A DNA stretch of 64,000 nucleotides from Prorocentrum cordatum (GCA_963575745.1 CAUYUJ010000348.1:491210-555209), one strand, 5' to 3'. Shown: positions 1 to 10,290, counted from the first letter of the stretch. The notes: a model not told the origin generated them from the letters alone. Numbers and translations are program-made.

Positions 1-180
1 AGGGTGCAGCCGAAAGACGGGGCCCGGGGCTCTCCAGGCTGTGATCTTCTTTTTTTGGGGGTTCGCGGGGGTCGCGGAGCCGCGCCGATGGCGCCGTGCA
101 GAGCTGGGGCGGGCCGCGCCGAGGCGGAGGACTGATCCCAGTGCGACCCTACCTAGGAGCTGGAGCATCTAGGAGAGCGT

Positions 181-705
181 GCTGTGCAATGCTATGCTGC
201 GCTATGCTATGCTATGCTATGCTATGCTATGCTATGCTATGCTATGTTATGCTATGCTGCGCTATGCTATGATATGGTATGCTATGCTATGCTATGATGC
301 GCTGTGCTATGCTAAGCTAAGCTATGCTATGATATGTTATGACATGATATGATATGCCATGATATGCTATGCTGCGCTATGCTATGACATGTTATGACAT
401 GCTATGTCATGATATGCTGCGCTATGCTATGATATGGCATGCTATGCTACGCTATGCTATGCTATGCGATGCTATGCTATGCTAATGCTGCGCTAAGTTA
501 AGCTAAACTGAGCTAAGCTAAGCTAAGCTAGGCTTCGCTAAGCTAAGCTAAGTTAAGCTAAACTGAGCTAAGCTAAGCTAAGCTAGGCTTCGCTAAGCTA
601 AGTTAAGCTAAACTGAGCTAAGCTAGGCTAGGATAAGCTAAGCTAAGTTAAGCTAAGCTAAGCTAGGCTAAGCTAAGATGAGATAAGCAACGCTAGGCTA
701 AGGGA
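181..705. repeat. Pentanucleotide satellite (GCTAT)n to (GCTAA)n
   Basis: About 520 bp of 5-bp tandem repeat. The left part (to about 485) is mostly GCTAT with variants such as GATAT and GACAT. The right part is mostly GCTAA, with a higher-order block around AACTGAGCTAAGCTAAG repeated three times. No gene is visible in it or in the 180 bases before it. Confidence 0.95.
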
Positions 706-841
706 ACGTCACTGGGGGAACCGCGGGGCGGGTGCCGGGGGAACCGCCCGCTGCCCGGCCCCTTCAAGACACAGGGTTAGAACCCTTCTGGGCAGAGCCT
801 AGGTAGGGACAAAAAAACAGCCGTGATTTCCGCGACGCCGC

Positions 842-995
842 CCCAGACATGCGACGCCCTGATTTTGATTTCTGCAGGGCGGCGCCCCCGGAAGTCCCGA
901 ACCCTTCCCCGGGGCTGGCTTGTCATCCTGACGGTCCCGGCGAGGCCTGGCGAGGGCCCCAAAAGAGGCCGGAAAAACGGCCGAAGACCCGCCGT
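842..995 (+). repeat. Family A MITE-like element, degenerate copy
   Basis: It starts with CCCAGAC and keeps the family core: a CCTTCCCCGGGG-like box, then TCATCCTGACGGTCCCGG, then GGCGAGGGCCCC. The right inverted end is not recognisable, so this is an old or truncated copy. Confidence 0.6.
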
Positions 996-1060
996 CCGGG
1001 CTCTCTGCTGCGACGCGAGCACGTCCGGGGCGGCTCCTTCGCGAAGGCCGGATCTCGGCG

Positions 1061-1250
1061 GCCCCAGAGATCCGACGGGTCGTGATCTTTTCCACGCGGG
1101 GCCCCTGGGAAGCCTCGACCCATTCCCCAGGACCGGTTTTTCATCCCGAGGCGCTTCTTGACGGTCCCGGGGCCCGGCGACGGCCTCTGCAGAGGCCGAA
1201 GCTTGCAAGAGAACAGCCTCCGCGGTGGTTTTTGCCAAGGCGTGGGATCG
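1061..1250 (+). repeat. Family A element, diverged copy
   Basis: It follows the family order: CCCAGAGATCC end, TCGTGATCTTTTCCACG hairpin remnant, CCCATTCCCCAGGACCGG, TTTTTCATCCCGAGGCG, then a GACGGTCCCGGGGCCCGG box. The right terminal repeat is eroded. Confidence 0.6.
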
Positions 1251-1402
1251 CCGGGGATCTCGGCGGACCAGCAGGGCCAGGAGGAAGCGGGGCAGCGCGA
1301 AGGGCTCCGAGCGGCACGCCAGGGCGACGAGGTAGAGCACGATGGGCGGAGGGCGATCACCAGGGCTGCGCAGAAAGCCTCGGGGCCTGTGCCGCCGGAC
1401 CC

Positions 1403-1483
1403 AGAGGAGGGAGGAGGAGGAGGGAGGAGGGAGGAGGGAGGAGGAGGAGGAGGAGGAGGAGGAGGAGGAGGAGGGGGAGGGCC
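1403..1483 (+). repeat. (GGA)n microsatellite
   Basis: Purine-only trinucleotide run. Open reading frames across it in all frames are repeat artefacts. Confidence 0.95.
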
Positions 1484-1525
1484 AGGCGAGCACCCTTCGA
1501 CCCGGGGGCGCGCGGACGCGGAGTG

Positions 1526-1862
1526 GCGATCCATGGACTCGGCGCGCGGTCGCCCCACGGGAGGTGCCCTCCCCAAAAATGCGGCCGGTGCCGCCGCGCT
1601 CGGCGGCCGGAAATCCGCGGCTTCCCCTGGGAACGGGGCCCGTCGCTAATCCCAGACCCCCGACGCCCCCTTCATCCATGTTTGCGATCGCCTGCGTCAA
1701 GAAGAGCACGAGACCCTCCGTCGGCCAACACGCACAGAGTATCCAAGGGTGCCGCCCCCCCATGGTGCACCAGCGTGCCCACCAAACACGAGGAACACGA
1801 GGGTACCCTCCCCGGACCGACCACGATCTTACACCTCGACCCGACTGCATAGACCCTCGCGG
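1526..1862 (+). repeat. Dispersed repeat family D, longest copy
   Basis: It contains ATCCATGGA, GGGAGGTGCCCTCCCCAA, TGGGAACGGGGCCCGTCGCT and TTGCGATCGCCTGC, then GAGGGTACCCTCCCC and CGATCTTACACCTCG. The first half recurs near 12,060 and the second half near 4,275 and 9,890-10,290. The GGGAGGTGCCCTCCC and GGGTACCC blocks are small palindromes. No ORF is conserved between copies. Confidence 0.7.
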
Positions 1863-1874
1863 GTCTTCGGGGGG

Positions 1875-1983
1875 CTCCTCCTCCTCCTCCTCCTCCTCCT
1901 CCTTCTCCTCTTCCTTTCCTCCTCCTCCTCCTCCTCCTCCTCCTCCTCCTCCTCCTCCTCCTCCTCCTCCTCCTCCTCCTCCC
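1875..1983. repeat. (TCC)n microsatellite
   Basis: Pyrimidine-only trinucleotide run, opposite in sense to the (GGA)n run 400 bp upstream. Confidence 0.95.
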
Positions 1984-2430
1984 CCGATCTCTGGGCGGTG
2001 CAAGCTCTTCGCACTGGGTGCTCTCTTGCCCCGCCTCGGCCCCCGGGGAACATCCGAGATCGACCGGTAGCGGCGTGTCACGGTGTCGCGGTGGTTTCGC
2101 GCCCTCGGACCTCATACGGTTCCTTCGCGCACGGAGTGCGCCAGGAGCGGGTGGGGTGTTGATCGGGTCGGGCGAAAGGGGGGGATAGCAAAGGGGGGGG
2201 GGGTGAGAATCAGCTCACGTGGCTGACTTTCCCGGCGCCCTCCCGGCGCCAGAGGCGGCCATGTATCGAGGAATGGGCCCCTCGGCGAGGCCGAAACCAG
2301 CTGCGTGCAGCAAATTTCGTACCCCCCCCTCTCGTCCGGCCCGAGTTGGGTGCCTTGTCGTCGCTCGGACGTCCATTTCCCGTGCATTTGTCAGTTTCGT
2401 GCGTGTTTTTTTTTTTGCTCGATGGTCCAG

Positions 2431-2485
2431 GATGGTCCTCGATGGTTCTCGCCGAGAAAAAATGCACACGTCCGAGCGATGCCAA
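2431..2485 (+). repeat. Dispersed repeat family N copy
   Basis: It shares GGTCCTCG, GCCGAGAAAAAA and CACACGTCCGAGCGATG with two tandem copies at about 8,812-8,975. Confidence 0.6.
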
Positions 2486-2499
2486 GGTGCTGGGAGGCA

Positions 2500-2697
2500 C
2501 CAGTACTGCGCTCCCGAGAGTGCCGTGGCCTGCGCCGCCTTGGGTGCCCTCCGGCTGAGCGACAGGCACTTGGCGATGAGCTTGGCCACACTGCTGAGCG
2601 ACCTCACCACCAGGGCCGACATCCAGCCGTCGGCGAGGAGGCACAGCGCCAGCAGCCACACCTGCGGGAGGAGGGCGCCGGCGCCGCACGCCTGCAC
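2500..2697 (-). CDS. Possible exon of an unidentified membrane protein
   Basis: The minus strand encodes about 66 residues with an ordinary amino-acid mix, unlike the surrounding Gly/Glu/Pro/Ser repeat frames. They include a hydrophobic stretch, LLPQVWLLALCLLADGWM, followed by an amphipathic Leu/Ser/Ala/Lys block. Similar hydrophobic islands lie on the same strand at about 3.2, 6.0, 12.7, 13.2 and 13.8 kb. I infer they may be exons of one polytopic membrane protein, spaced by repeat-filled introns. I recognise no family, and splice sites cannot be fixed from sequence alone. It could also be chance coding in GC-rich DNA. Confidence 0.3.
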
Positions 2698-3195
2698 CGA
2701 CCCATCTCCTCATCCTCCTCCTCCTCCTCCTCCTCCTCCTCCTCCTCCTCCTCCTCCTCCTCCTCCTCATCCTCCTCCTCTCTCCTCCTCCTCCTCCTCC
2801 TCCTCCTCCTCCTCCTCCTCCTCCTCCTCTCCTCCTCCTCCTCTGGCCAGGTGCCTCCCGGGCCCGGGAGCCGTGCCGCTGCTCTCCTCCCCGGGCCAGG
2901 ACGGCCGAGGCACTGATCCAGGGGGGGGGGGGGGCAGGGGCCGTGCCGTGCGGACGGCCCCCCCCTCCTCCCCAGCCGCCAGGAGAGGAGGAGAGAGGAG
3001 GAGGAGGAGGAGGAGGAGGAGGAGGAGGAGGAGGAGGAGGAGGAGGAGGAGGAGGAGGAGGAGGCGGAGGAGGAGGAGGAGGAGGAGGAGGAGGAGGAGG
3101 AGGAGGAGGAGGAGGAGGAGGAGGAGGAGGGAGGAGGAGGAGGAGGGGTGGCCAGGGAACTTGGTGCAGGCGTGCAGAGCTGGCGCCCCGCGGGC
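2660..3195. repeat. Foldback element with (TCC)n and (GGA)n arms
   Basis: Outer flanks are inverted: GCACGCCTGCACC near 2,685 against GGTGCAGGCGTGC near 3,163. Inside are a (TCC)n arm (about 2,706-2,845) and a complementary (GGA)n arm (about 2,985-3,148). The spacer of about 140 bp is itself rich in CCGGGCCCGGG-type palindromes. The whole unit could form one long hairpin. It separates two candidate exons on the minus strand, so it may be intronic. Confidence 0.75.
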
Positions 3196-3355
3196 ACCGC
3201 GCGCCCGAAGCCCTCGAGCATCGCGGAGGGGCGCCGCAGCAGCGCGCCGGGCTCGAACGCCCGCCCGGGCAGGAGGCACATGCTGGCGAGGGCGACCGCG
3301 AGCTCCCCGGCCTCCGAGGACCGAGCTGCTGAGGCCAGCGCGCGAGCATCGTCGA
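3150..3355 (-). CDS. Possible exon of an unidentified membrane protein
   Basis: The minus-strand frame has about 68 residues of normal composition, including ALASAARSSEAGELAVALAS, then a Cys/Leu/Pro/Gly/Arg-containing part ending near the (GGA)n arm. It sits between foldback element H (upstream in its own reading sense) and the TCC/GGA foldback. At the H boundary the minus strand reads GACCAG followed by CTCGACGATGC, which fits an AG acceptor. The function is unknown, and the assignment rests only on composition and position. Confidence 0.25.
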
Positions 3356-3524
3356 GCTGGTCCCCATCCCCACGGGCGTGGGGGCTCCACTGGCCGATCT
3401 GCCCCCCCAGAGATGGGGATCTGGGCCGTTCCCTTCGAGCTTCGAGGGGCATATGTGCCCGGCTGGGGTGGGGGGATCGTGGGGATCGGGATGGGAATGG
3501 GGGTAGGGATCGGCTGAACGATAC
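3346..3524. repeat. Foldback element H, copy 1
   Basis: The left end is GCATCGTCGAGCTGGTCCCC and the right end is GGGATCGGCTGAACGATAC, nearly inverted. The core contains CCACTGGCCGAT and TTCGAGCTTCGAGGGGC. A second copy with the same ends and core lies at 20,301-20,612. On the minus strand the ends read GTATCG...CAG, like splice borders. Confidence 0.7.
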
Positions 3525-3547
3525 TTGCCACAACACGCACCCAGTCA

Positions 3548-3690
3548 GGAACCCCACCCCCGATCGGGTGATCCAGGAATCCTGGATGGGGCTGAGGGTG
3601 GTTTGTGGCTCCCCCTTCAAAAAGCCTCCCGAACCACCCCGACACCCAGGCAGAACGCCCCGGATCACCAGGTCGGGTGTGGGGGGGTCC
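3548..3690. repeat. Foldback element G
   Basis: The left arm GGAACCCCACCCCCGATC through GGGTGATCC is inverted against GGATCACCAGGTCGGGTG and the following G run. Each arm is about 70 bp, with a short A-rich turn at about 3,620. Confidence 0.75.
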
Positions 3691-3879
3691 TTGCTGGGTG
3701 GGGGGGTGGGCTGTGCTGTCCTTCGTGCTGGCCCGAGGCCCTCGCTGGGCCCGGAGAGCGCCCGGAGGCCCTCGCTGGGCCTCGGGACGCCGTCGCGCGC
3801 CGCAGGAGGCCGCCACGGGCCCGAGCCACGGCCCGAAAACTGGACGCCTCTGCACCGTGGAACGATCACGACGGGGAGA

Positions 3880-4017
3880 CCTCGACCTGCACCTTCCGCG
3901 CGGCGGGTGCCGCGCTGCCACGCCCGCCGGCGCGGCCGCAGCGGCGGCCAGCGCTGAGGCCGCCGCGGCGGCCCCAGAATTGCCGCGCGGGAGGTGCTGA
4001 ATTCGGCGCAGGTCGAG
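3880..4017. repeat. Foldback element B, copy 1
   Basis: The ends are CCTCGACCTGCACCTTCCGC and a diverged inverted GCGCAGGTCGAG. The interior is Ala-codon-like GCGGCCGC repeats. The same family occurs at 14,479, 15,078 and 32,090. Confidence 0.75.
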
Positions 4018-4148
4018 CCGCATCGCCGAGGCGGCGCGATCTCCCAAGATTCCGGCGACGTCTTTTTGTCCCGGTGCGCGGCTCCGCAGAGGTCCCGCCC
4101 CCTTGCCCCCTCGGAGGCAGCGCTTCGTCCCAGATCCGTGCCTGATGG

Positions 4149-4188
4149 CCCCATGATGGGCCCCATGATGGGCCCCATGATGGGCCCT
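4149..4188. repeat. Short tandem repeat, three units
   Basis: CCCCATGATGGGC occurs three times head to tail. Each unit is itself palindromic. Confidence 0.9.
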
Positions 4189-4274
4189 CGAGGGCCGACC
4201 TCCTGGGAAAAGCAGCGCCGAGTGAGGGCATCAGGCCGCCGGAGCTCTGGGGGCCCCACCTGCGGCCAGACCTG

Positions 4275-4430
4275 GGACACAAGAGACCATGGAACCCTTC
4301 GCCGGCCAAGCTAATTAAAAAACATCCGAGGGCACCCTCCCCCAGGACACACGAGAACACCCAAGACAAGCACGACTCCCCGAGCCGACCTGGACCTCGC
4401 ACCTCGGTCCGACCGGGTCCTCGGGCCTCC
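4275..4430 (+). repeat. Dispersed repeat family D, second-half copy
   Basis: It contains CGCCGGCCAAGC, GAGGGCACCCTCCCCCAGGA, CACGAGAACACCCAAG and CACCTCGGTCCGACCG, in the same order as the second half of the copy at 1,526-1,862. Confidence 0.6.
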
Positions 4431-4574
4431 TCATGGGGGACCCGGCTGCCCCTTTGGCGGCCCGGCCTTCAGCTGCGCGATCGCCGTGTAGAAGGGCACG
4501 CCCTCGGTGCTCCCGAGGCTCCTCCCGGAACAAGGCGGGCCGAGACCATGGCGCTGCTCAAGAGAAAAGGCCCC

Positions 4575-4640
4575 CGACGCCTCCCGGGGTCCCCAAGCGT
4601 TCGTTGTCCGTGCTGCGCCCAGCCGTGGCGACGAGCGCGC
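4575..4640 (+). repeat. Dispersed repeat family C copy
   Basis: A CCCGGGGTCCCCAAGCG block, then TCCGTGCTGCGCCCAGC and CGTGGCGACGAG. It matches blocks at 14,342-14,430 and 16,868-16,960. Confidence 0.6.
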
Positions 4641-4713
4641 AGCCCCGGCGCCCAAGGTCCGACGCCGCGAGAACAGCTCCAGCCGTTGCAACAGCGCGGA
4701 AATAACCGGCCTC

Positions 4714-4871
4714 GAACATATCCCTATCCCTAAGATGGGCGAACAAAAAGCGAGGGCAATCTCAGGGGTAGGGCCTTATTCTTATTCTTATTCTGATTAT
4801 TAGTATTCTGTTTCTTATCATTATTCTTATTAGTAGTATTATTATTCGTATTCGTATTCGTACTATTATTC

Positions 4872-4903
<32 letters not shown>

Positions 4904-5452
4904 CTTATTACTATTATTCTTATTATTAGTCATAGTCTTATTCTTATTCGTATTACTATCAGTATCCTTATTATTATTCTTCTTATTAGTATTACTATTC
5001 TTAGTATTGTTATTATTGATTTCCTTAATATTAGTATTATTATTCTTATTGTTAGTATGAATATACTTAGTCTTAGTCTTATTCTTATTCTTAGTCTTAC
5101 TATTATTATTCTTATTCTCATTCTTATTAGTATGTTTACTATTCTTCTTAATAGTATTCGTAATATTTTATTATTATTATTATTATTATTCTTATTGGTA
5201 TTATTATTCTTATTATTAGTATTATTCATATTATTATGCTGATTCGCATTATTATTCGCATTCGTATTATTATTAGTAGTATTCTTATTGTTGATAATAA
5301 TCGTATTCGCATTATTATTATTATTGTTATTATTATTATTATTCTTATCATTGTTATTCTTATTATTTGGATGGGACCTCAGAAACTGAGGGAATCCTTA
5401 AGATCGGCATCGAGGTGAGGTGATGGCAAACATAGGGATAGGGATATGTTTC
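4714..5452. repeat. Foldback element K with AT-rich interior
   Basis: The terminal inverted repeats are AACATATCCCTATCCCTA (left) and TAGGGATAGGGATATGTT (right). Between about 4,770 and 5,370 the interior is degenerate (TTATTC)n/(ATT)n, sharply AT-rich against GC-rich flanks. ORFs of Ile/Leu or Asn in this stretch are repeat artefacts. Confidence 0.8.
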
Positions 5453-5894
5453 AAACTGGTAAGAAGTCACGACCGGAGCCCTAGGCCCCATACGGTGAGG
5501 GCATTGGAGAAGGAACCGTTGGAGACGGAATCCAGGGTCTGGCAGCTGGCAAAACGCCCACTGAGGGTTGGGCATGGACATCACTGCCGCCCTCGTCAGA
5601 GAAGGAGCCCTCCAGGGTCTCACGCCTCCCGGGCACATTCCTTACCCAACGCCGCCACCGCATCTCTGCGGCACTTCTCGAGCCAGATCCATCTGTGAGG
5701 GCCCTGGGGCCCGAAACGAGGCAGAATCACCCCTGAAAAAAGCAATGCAGATTGTGCAAGTCGTGCCGAAGAATCGTCCAAGGGCGCCTAGTTTTTCACC
5801 CCGGGCCCGCTTCTGAAGGCACCAAAACCTAATTATGAAGAAACGAAGGCAGCGAAAACAAACCAATCGACGAGTCCAGTTGCGATGCTCGTCC

Positions 5895-6140
5895 GGGGCA
5901 GTGCAGGATCTGAGGGCACTCTGCTCCTCTCTGCCAGCACGGAGGCGAGCACGCTGCAGCCGATCTGGCAGGCCACCAGCCCGAGGCCGAGCCACTCGCC
6001 CGCAGCTCGGGGCGCCGCGGGAGCCAGGCCAGGCGGAGCGCGTAGCAGGGTGAAGGCCACGACTCCCAGGAACACGTTGGTGAGCCCCTGCACCTGGGCG
6101 ACGCACAGAAGCGGGCCTCGCGCGAGGTGGCACAGCGACC
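5895..6140 (-). CDS. Possible exon of an unidentified membrane protein
   Basis: The minus strand encodes about 80 residues with two hydrophobic stretches, around GLTNVFLGVVAFTLL and EWLGLGLVACQIGCSVLASV, separated by a Pro/Ala-rich turn. This is a plausible pair of membrane helices. It lies on the same strand as the other candidate exons and ends against foldback element F. No signature residues of a known family are visible. Exon limits are approximate. Confidence 0.35.
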
Positions 6141-6154
6141 TCGCTAGAGAGGGG

Positions 6155-6310
6155 GCCGCATGCGAACCCCACCTACCCCCACCCCCCCACGCGATTTCTG
6201 AGGGGGGAGGGTGGGGTTCCACTCCGCTCGGGGGCTCCCGAGCAAAGTGAACCCCACCCTCCCCCTCAGAAGTCGTGGGGGGGGGGGTAGGGATAGGGCT
6301 CGCATGTGGC
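6155..6310. repeat. Foldback element F
   Basis: Left arm: GCATGCGAACCCC, a C-rich run, ATTTCTGAGGGGG and GGGTGGGGTTC. The right arm is its reverse complement and ends with GGGCTCGCATGTGGC. Each arm is about 75 bp with almost no loop, centred on CTCGGGGGCTCCCGAG. Confidence 0.85.
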
Positions 6311-7820
6311 ACCCTGCTCGCGCAGAGGCTCGAGCGAGCCACCGGCGCGGCGCGCCGCACTTGGCAACGAGGGCGCCTGCGCGCGACCTCCCGCGGGACG
6401 CTCGCGCGCCAGCCGCGGGGACGACGGCCCCGCTTCCCTGCGCCGCTCGCCTGGCCGGGGCCCAGCTCTCCGAGGACGGCTCCACGCTCTGTCCGGCGCC
6501 TCCGTCGCTTTCTTTCCCGGAGGCCCCCCCGCCTCGAGGGGTGCCTTATTCGGCGCCTGCGCCTCGTCGCGGGCGCTCCCACCGCGGGGGGGGGGGCCCG
6601 CGGCCGCCGGAGGGCCGAGTCGTGGCCAGTAGAAAGCAGCGACCTGGCTTCTCGGGCCAGCGTCCTTCCTCGACGAGCTCGGCCCTCGGGGCCATCTGCG
6701 GGCGCCGGGGCGAGCAAGAATGGCTCCGGGGTCCGCGGGAACTGGCCGGGACCTCTGGGGCCGCGCCCTGCACAAACGAGGTCGTCGGGCGTCTCTGTAG
6801 AGCGCGCGGCGGAGAGAAGCGGGTACAGCTGCTGCGTCAACTTACACACTTCGGTTGCCCATTGTTGGCACGGCCGTCCTCTCTTGCGGCGGGCGGTCCA
6901 CAGTTCAGGCGGCCCGCCTGCGCTGAAGCGCGCGAGCTTCACAATCGATTTACAACGGCCGCTTGTGGGAGAAACCGCGGCGGCCCTGCGCCCGCGGCTT
7001 GCGCGGGCGCAAGCCAGCGGTGGAGAAGAGGGCGGCTGCGCGCGGCCGCACGCGGGAAGCGCACGTGCGCGCGGAGGTCGCCCCCCGCAAGCACCTCACA
7101 GAGTGCCATTCCTGGGCTCCTCTCTCCACGGTCCCTTTCCTGGGCTGCGACCCCGTGTTCTCCCCGTCGCTCCTCTCGGGGGGGGGATCTGCGCCAGGGA
7201 GGGGGGAGGCCAGCCCAGATCCAAGAGCTTCGCTCGGGCCGGCACCCGTGTATGCCTGCGTCGCCTTCTCTTCTCCTATGCTCCATAGACTCGAAAGGCT
7301 TCTGAACAGTCTCGGCCATCTCTGGGCCCGCTTTTTTCGTTGGGCCGAACCCGATCGAAGCGATCGCTGCGTCGGAGCGCTCGTGCTGATTGAAAGAAAG
7401 ATAGAGCACAGGCGCGAGCACAACGTAATTACACGCCGGTCGGAAGAAGTAGGCAGAAGCACGAAGCAGGAACGCGCTGGAAGTGGGTTGGGCTTCCGCC
7501 CACCCCCTGAAAGAAATGGGAGGAAGGAAACCTGCCGATCCTTGAAGTCGGAAGGCGCCCGAGGTGGATTGGGCTCCGGGGGTCCAGACAGACCAACTTC
7601 CAACGACGGGCGTGTGCACGAGCAGCGCGCGCACCACGGGACCGACAGGAGGGGCAGGGACGGGCGGGAGCCCGCGGAGAGGGCCCGCGGGGGGGCGCCG
7701 AGGAGCGCACACCCGGCGAGGTGCCGGGCGCCCCCCCCCCCCCCTGCCGCCGCTCGGACGCCACCCCCTTGGTGCACTCCTCGGCCTCGTGCGTGCTCTT
7801 CTTCGCGAGAGGGCCCGGGA
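6311..7820. other. GC-rich stretch without a supportable gene
   Basis: Both strands are open because stop codons are rare at this GC content. A minus-strand block near 6,810-6,890 (CKLTQQLYPLLSAARSTE) and one near 7,230-7,390 have near-normal composition and may be exon pieces. I cannot support boundaries or a product. Confidence 0.4.
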
Positions 7821-7824
7821 TTCT

Positions 7825-8049
7825 CCTCCTCCTCCTGCTGCTCCTCCTCCTCCTCCTCCTTCCTCCTCCTCCTTCCTCCTCCTCCTTCCTCTCCTCCTCC
7901 TCCTCCTCCTCGCTCTCCTCCTCCTCATCCTCTTCTTTTTCTTCTTCTGCCTCCTCCTCCTCCTTCTCCTCCTCTCCCTCTCATTCTCCTCCTCCTCCAC
8001 CTCCTCCTCCTCCTCCTCCTCCTCCTCCTCATCATCATCATCATCATCG

Positions 8050-8118
<69 letters not shown>

Positions 8119-8780
8119 CCATCATCATGCTCGGCCTCCTCTCCTCCTCCTCCCCCTCCCTCTTTTGCTCCTCCTCCTCCTCCTCCCTCTCCTCCTTCTC
8201 CTCCTCCTCGTCCTCTTATTACTATGATTAATACTACTAGTATGTTTAGTACTAGTGTTATGATTATTGTTTTTACTCATATGTTTTCATTATTAGTAGT
8301 ATTATAATTAGCCTTATTAGTATTCACAGTATTATTATTATTAGTATTATTATTAATATTATTCGTATTATTCGTATTATTATTATCATTGCTATTATTA
8401 TGTATTATGATTATTATTGTTATTAATATTACTGTTTTTATGATGGTTATTATTAGTATTAGTATTAGCCTTATAGTTACTATTATGATGATGACTATTA
8501 GTGTGAATATTACTCGTATTAGTAGTAGTAGTATTACACTTACTATTATTAATCGCATTATTAATAATATTACTAGTATTATCATTATTATTAGGATTAT
8601 TATTATTACTTCTTCTTCTTCTGATGATGATTATTTGTCCTCTTCCACTTCCTCCTCCCTTCCTCCTCCTCTGCCCTCTCCTCCTTCTCCTCCTCCTCCT
8701 CTTCCTCCTGCTCCTCCTCCTCCTCCTCCTCCTCCTCCTCCTCATACTCGGCCTCATCCGTTTCCTCCTCCTCCTCCTCC
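7825..8780. repeat. Compound microsatellite of about 1 kb
   Basis: In order: (CTC)n, (ATC)n at about 8,028-8,128, (CTC)n, degenerate (ATT)n at about 8,215-8,625, then (CTC)n to about 8,780. Confidence 0.95.
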
Positions 8781-8811
8781 TCCTCGGCCTCGTGCGTGCA
8801 ATTCTTCGCCA

Positions 8812-8975
8812 GATGACCCAGGATGCTCCTCGCCGGTCCCCACCGAAGAAAAAAACGCACACGTCCGAGCGATGCCAGGATACTGGCAAGGTTCAGGGCC
8901 CCATTGAAGCTCCCATCCAGGATGCTCCTAGCTGGTCCTCGCCGAGGAAAGAAACGCACACGTCCGAGCGATGTG
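8812..8975 (+). repeat. Family N, two tandem copies
   Basis: The block CCAGGATGCTCCT, GGTCC, CCGA(A/G)(A/G)AAA, CACACGTCCGAGCGATG occurs twice, about 100 bp apart. A third copy is near 2,431. Confidence 0.75.
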
Positions 8976-9055
8976 ACAAGACACCTGCGAGGCTCCGGGC
9001 CCCACCGGAGCTCCCATGAGAGGCCTCCCGGCCCGGGGGGCATCCGAGGGCTAAG

Positions 9056-9215
9056 CCCAGACCCCAGACGTCGTGATTTGCTCACGACTTCGACCCTTGG
9101 AGGTCTGGACCCCTTCCCTGGAACCGGTTTTTCATCCTGAGTCGTTTTCGGCACGGCCCTGCGGCCTGGTAAGGGCCCCTGGAGGCCGACAATAGCGAAA
9201 CAGCTCCCCCCTGGA
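9056..9215 (+). repeat. Family A element, 3'-truncated copy
   Basis: Begins CCCAGACCCCAGACGTCGTG and keeps GGTCTGGACCCCTTCCC, CCGGTTTTTCATCCTGAGTC and AATAGCGAAA. The right terminus is lost. Confidence 0.85.
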
Positions 9216-9270
9216 GGGGCGCGGGAGGGCAGGCTACCAGGAGGCTGGAGACACACGCGGCTGGGTTCAC

Positions 9271-9515
9271 AAGTGGAGTGCTCCTCCTCCTCCTTCTCCC
9301 TCCTCCTCCTCCTCCTTCTCCTCATCCTTCTCCTCCTCCTCCTCCTCCTCCTCCTCCTCCTCCTCCTCCTCCAGGAGCCATTTGATAGATGCACATGTTG
9401 AGGGCCCTCGTGCTTGGCCAGACGAGGGCCGAGCAGTGGAGGGACATCTGGCCACATCCGGACGCAGAGGGGCATGCAGTCGGATTTGAGACGGAGGAGG
9501 AGGAAGGAGAAGGAG

Positions 9516-9550
<35 letters not shown>

Positions 9551-9795
9551 GGGAGGAGGAGGTGGAGCAGGAGGAGGAGCAAAAGAGCAAAAGGAGGAGG
9601 AGGAAGAGGTTGGAGGAGGAGGAGGAGGAAGAGGAGGAGGAGGAGGAAGAAGGAGGAGGAGGAAGAGGAGGAGGAGGAGGAGGGAGGAGGAGCAGGAGGA
9701 CGAGGAGGAGGAGGAGCAGGAGGAGGAGGAGGAGGAGGAAGAGCAGGAGGAGGAGGAGGAGGGAGGAGGAGGGAGGAGGAGGAGGAGGAGGCATG
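9271..9795. repeat. (TCC)n and (GGA)n pair
   Basis: A (TCC)n run at about 9,271-9,373 is followed by a (GGA)n/(GAA)n run at about 9,494-9,795. The two are complementary across about 120 bp of unique sequence. Confidence 0.9.
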
Positions 9796-9887
9796 GGTAC
9801 CTCGTCCTCCCCCTCCTATCTGTGCCCCCCCTCCTGCCTCTCCTCCCGCGCCGTCTCCTTTGCGCTGGTGCCCATAGTAGCATCCCT

Positions 9888-10290
9888 CAAGGACATGAGA
9901 CCCTCCGCCGGCCAAAGCCGAAGAACATTCGAGGGCGCTCCCCCCCAGCCAGGATCGGGTATAAACAGGACCCCGGGTAAGGGGACCCGGTTAGTGGTAG
10001 GGCCCTGGGGCCCCTCAATTGGCCAGATTCACTAAACCAGGTTTGCCGTAACTGGTGTTTTTCGGGTGACGGCAATTCCGGTTAGTGGAAATGGGGCGGG
10101 GGGGCGCCCCCCTGTTACAAATCTCTAAACCAGGTTCCACTAAACCCAGTTCTGCCAACGCCCGACAGGATGCACAAGAACATCCAGCAGGCAAGAAGAA
10201 CAGTAAGGGTACCATCCCCGCGCCGACCTCGATCTTATACCCCGGTCCGGCCGCACTCGTACGATGCGTCCTCCTTGGAGGAGTGCGCCC
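9888..10290 (+). repeat. Family D copy split by other sequence
   Basis: GAGACCCTCCGCCGGCCAAA at about 9,897 and GTACCATCCCCGCGCCGACC with CGATCTTATACC at about 10,210 match adjacent parts of the 1,526 copy. About 170 bp between them contains several inverted ACTAAACCAGG / CCGGTTAGTG motifs, perhaps an inserted foldback. Confidence 0.5.

Noticed and set aside
777-2081. Long overlapping open frames on both strands with poly-Gly, poly-Glu or poly-Ser
   Set aside because: They are produced by (GGA/TCC)n repeats in GC-rich DNA with few stops. The same pattern occurs at every microsatellite in the window.
5057-5418. Ile/Leu-rich frames as membrane proteins in the AT-rich array
   Set aside because: Direct products of (ATT)n/(TTATTC)n repeats inside foldback element K.
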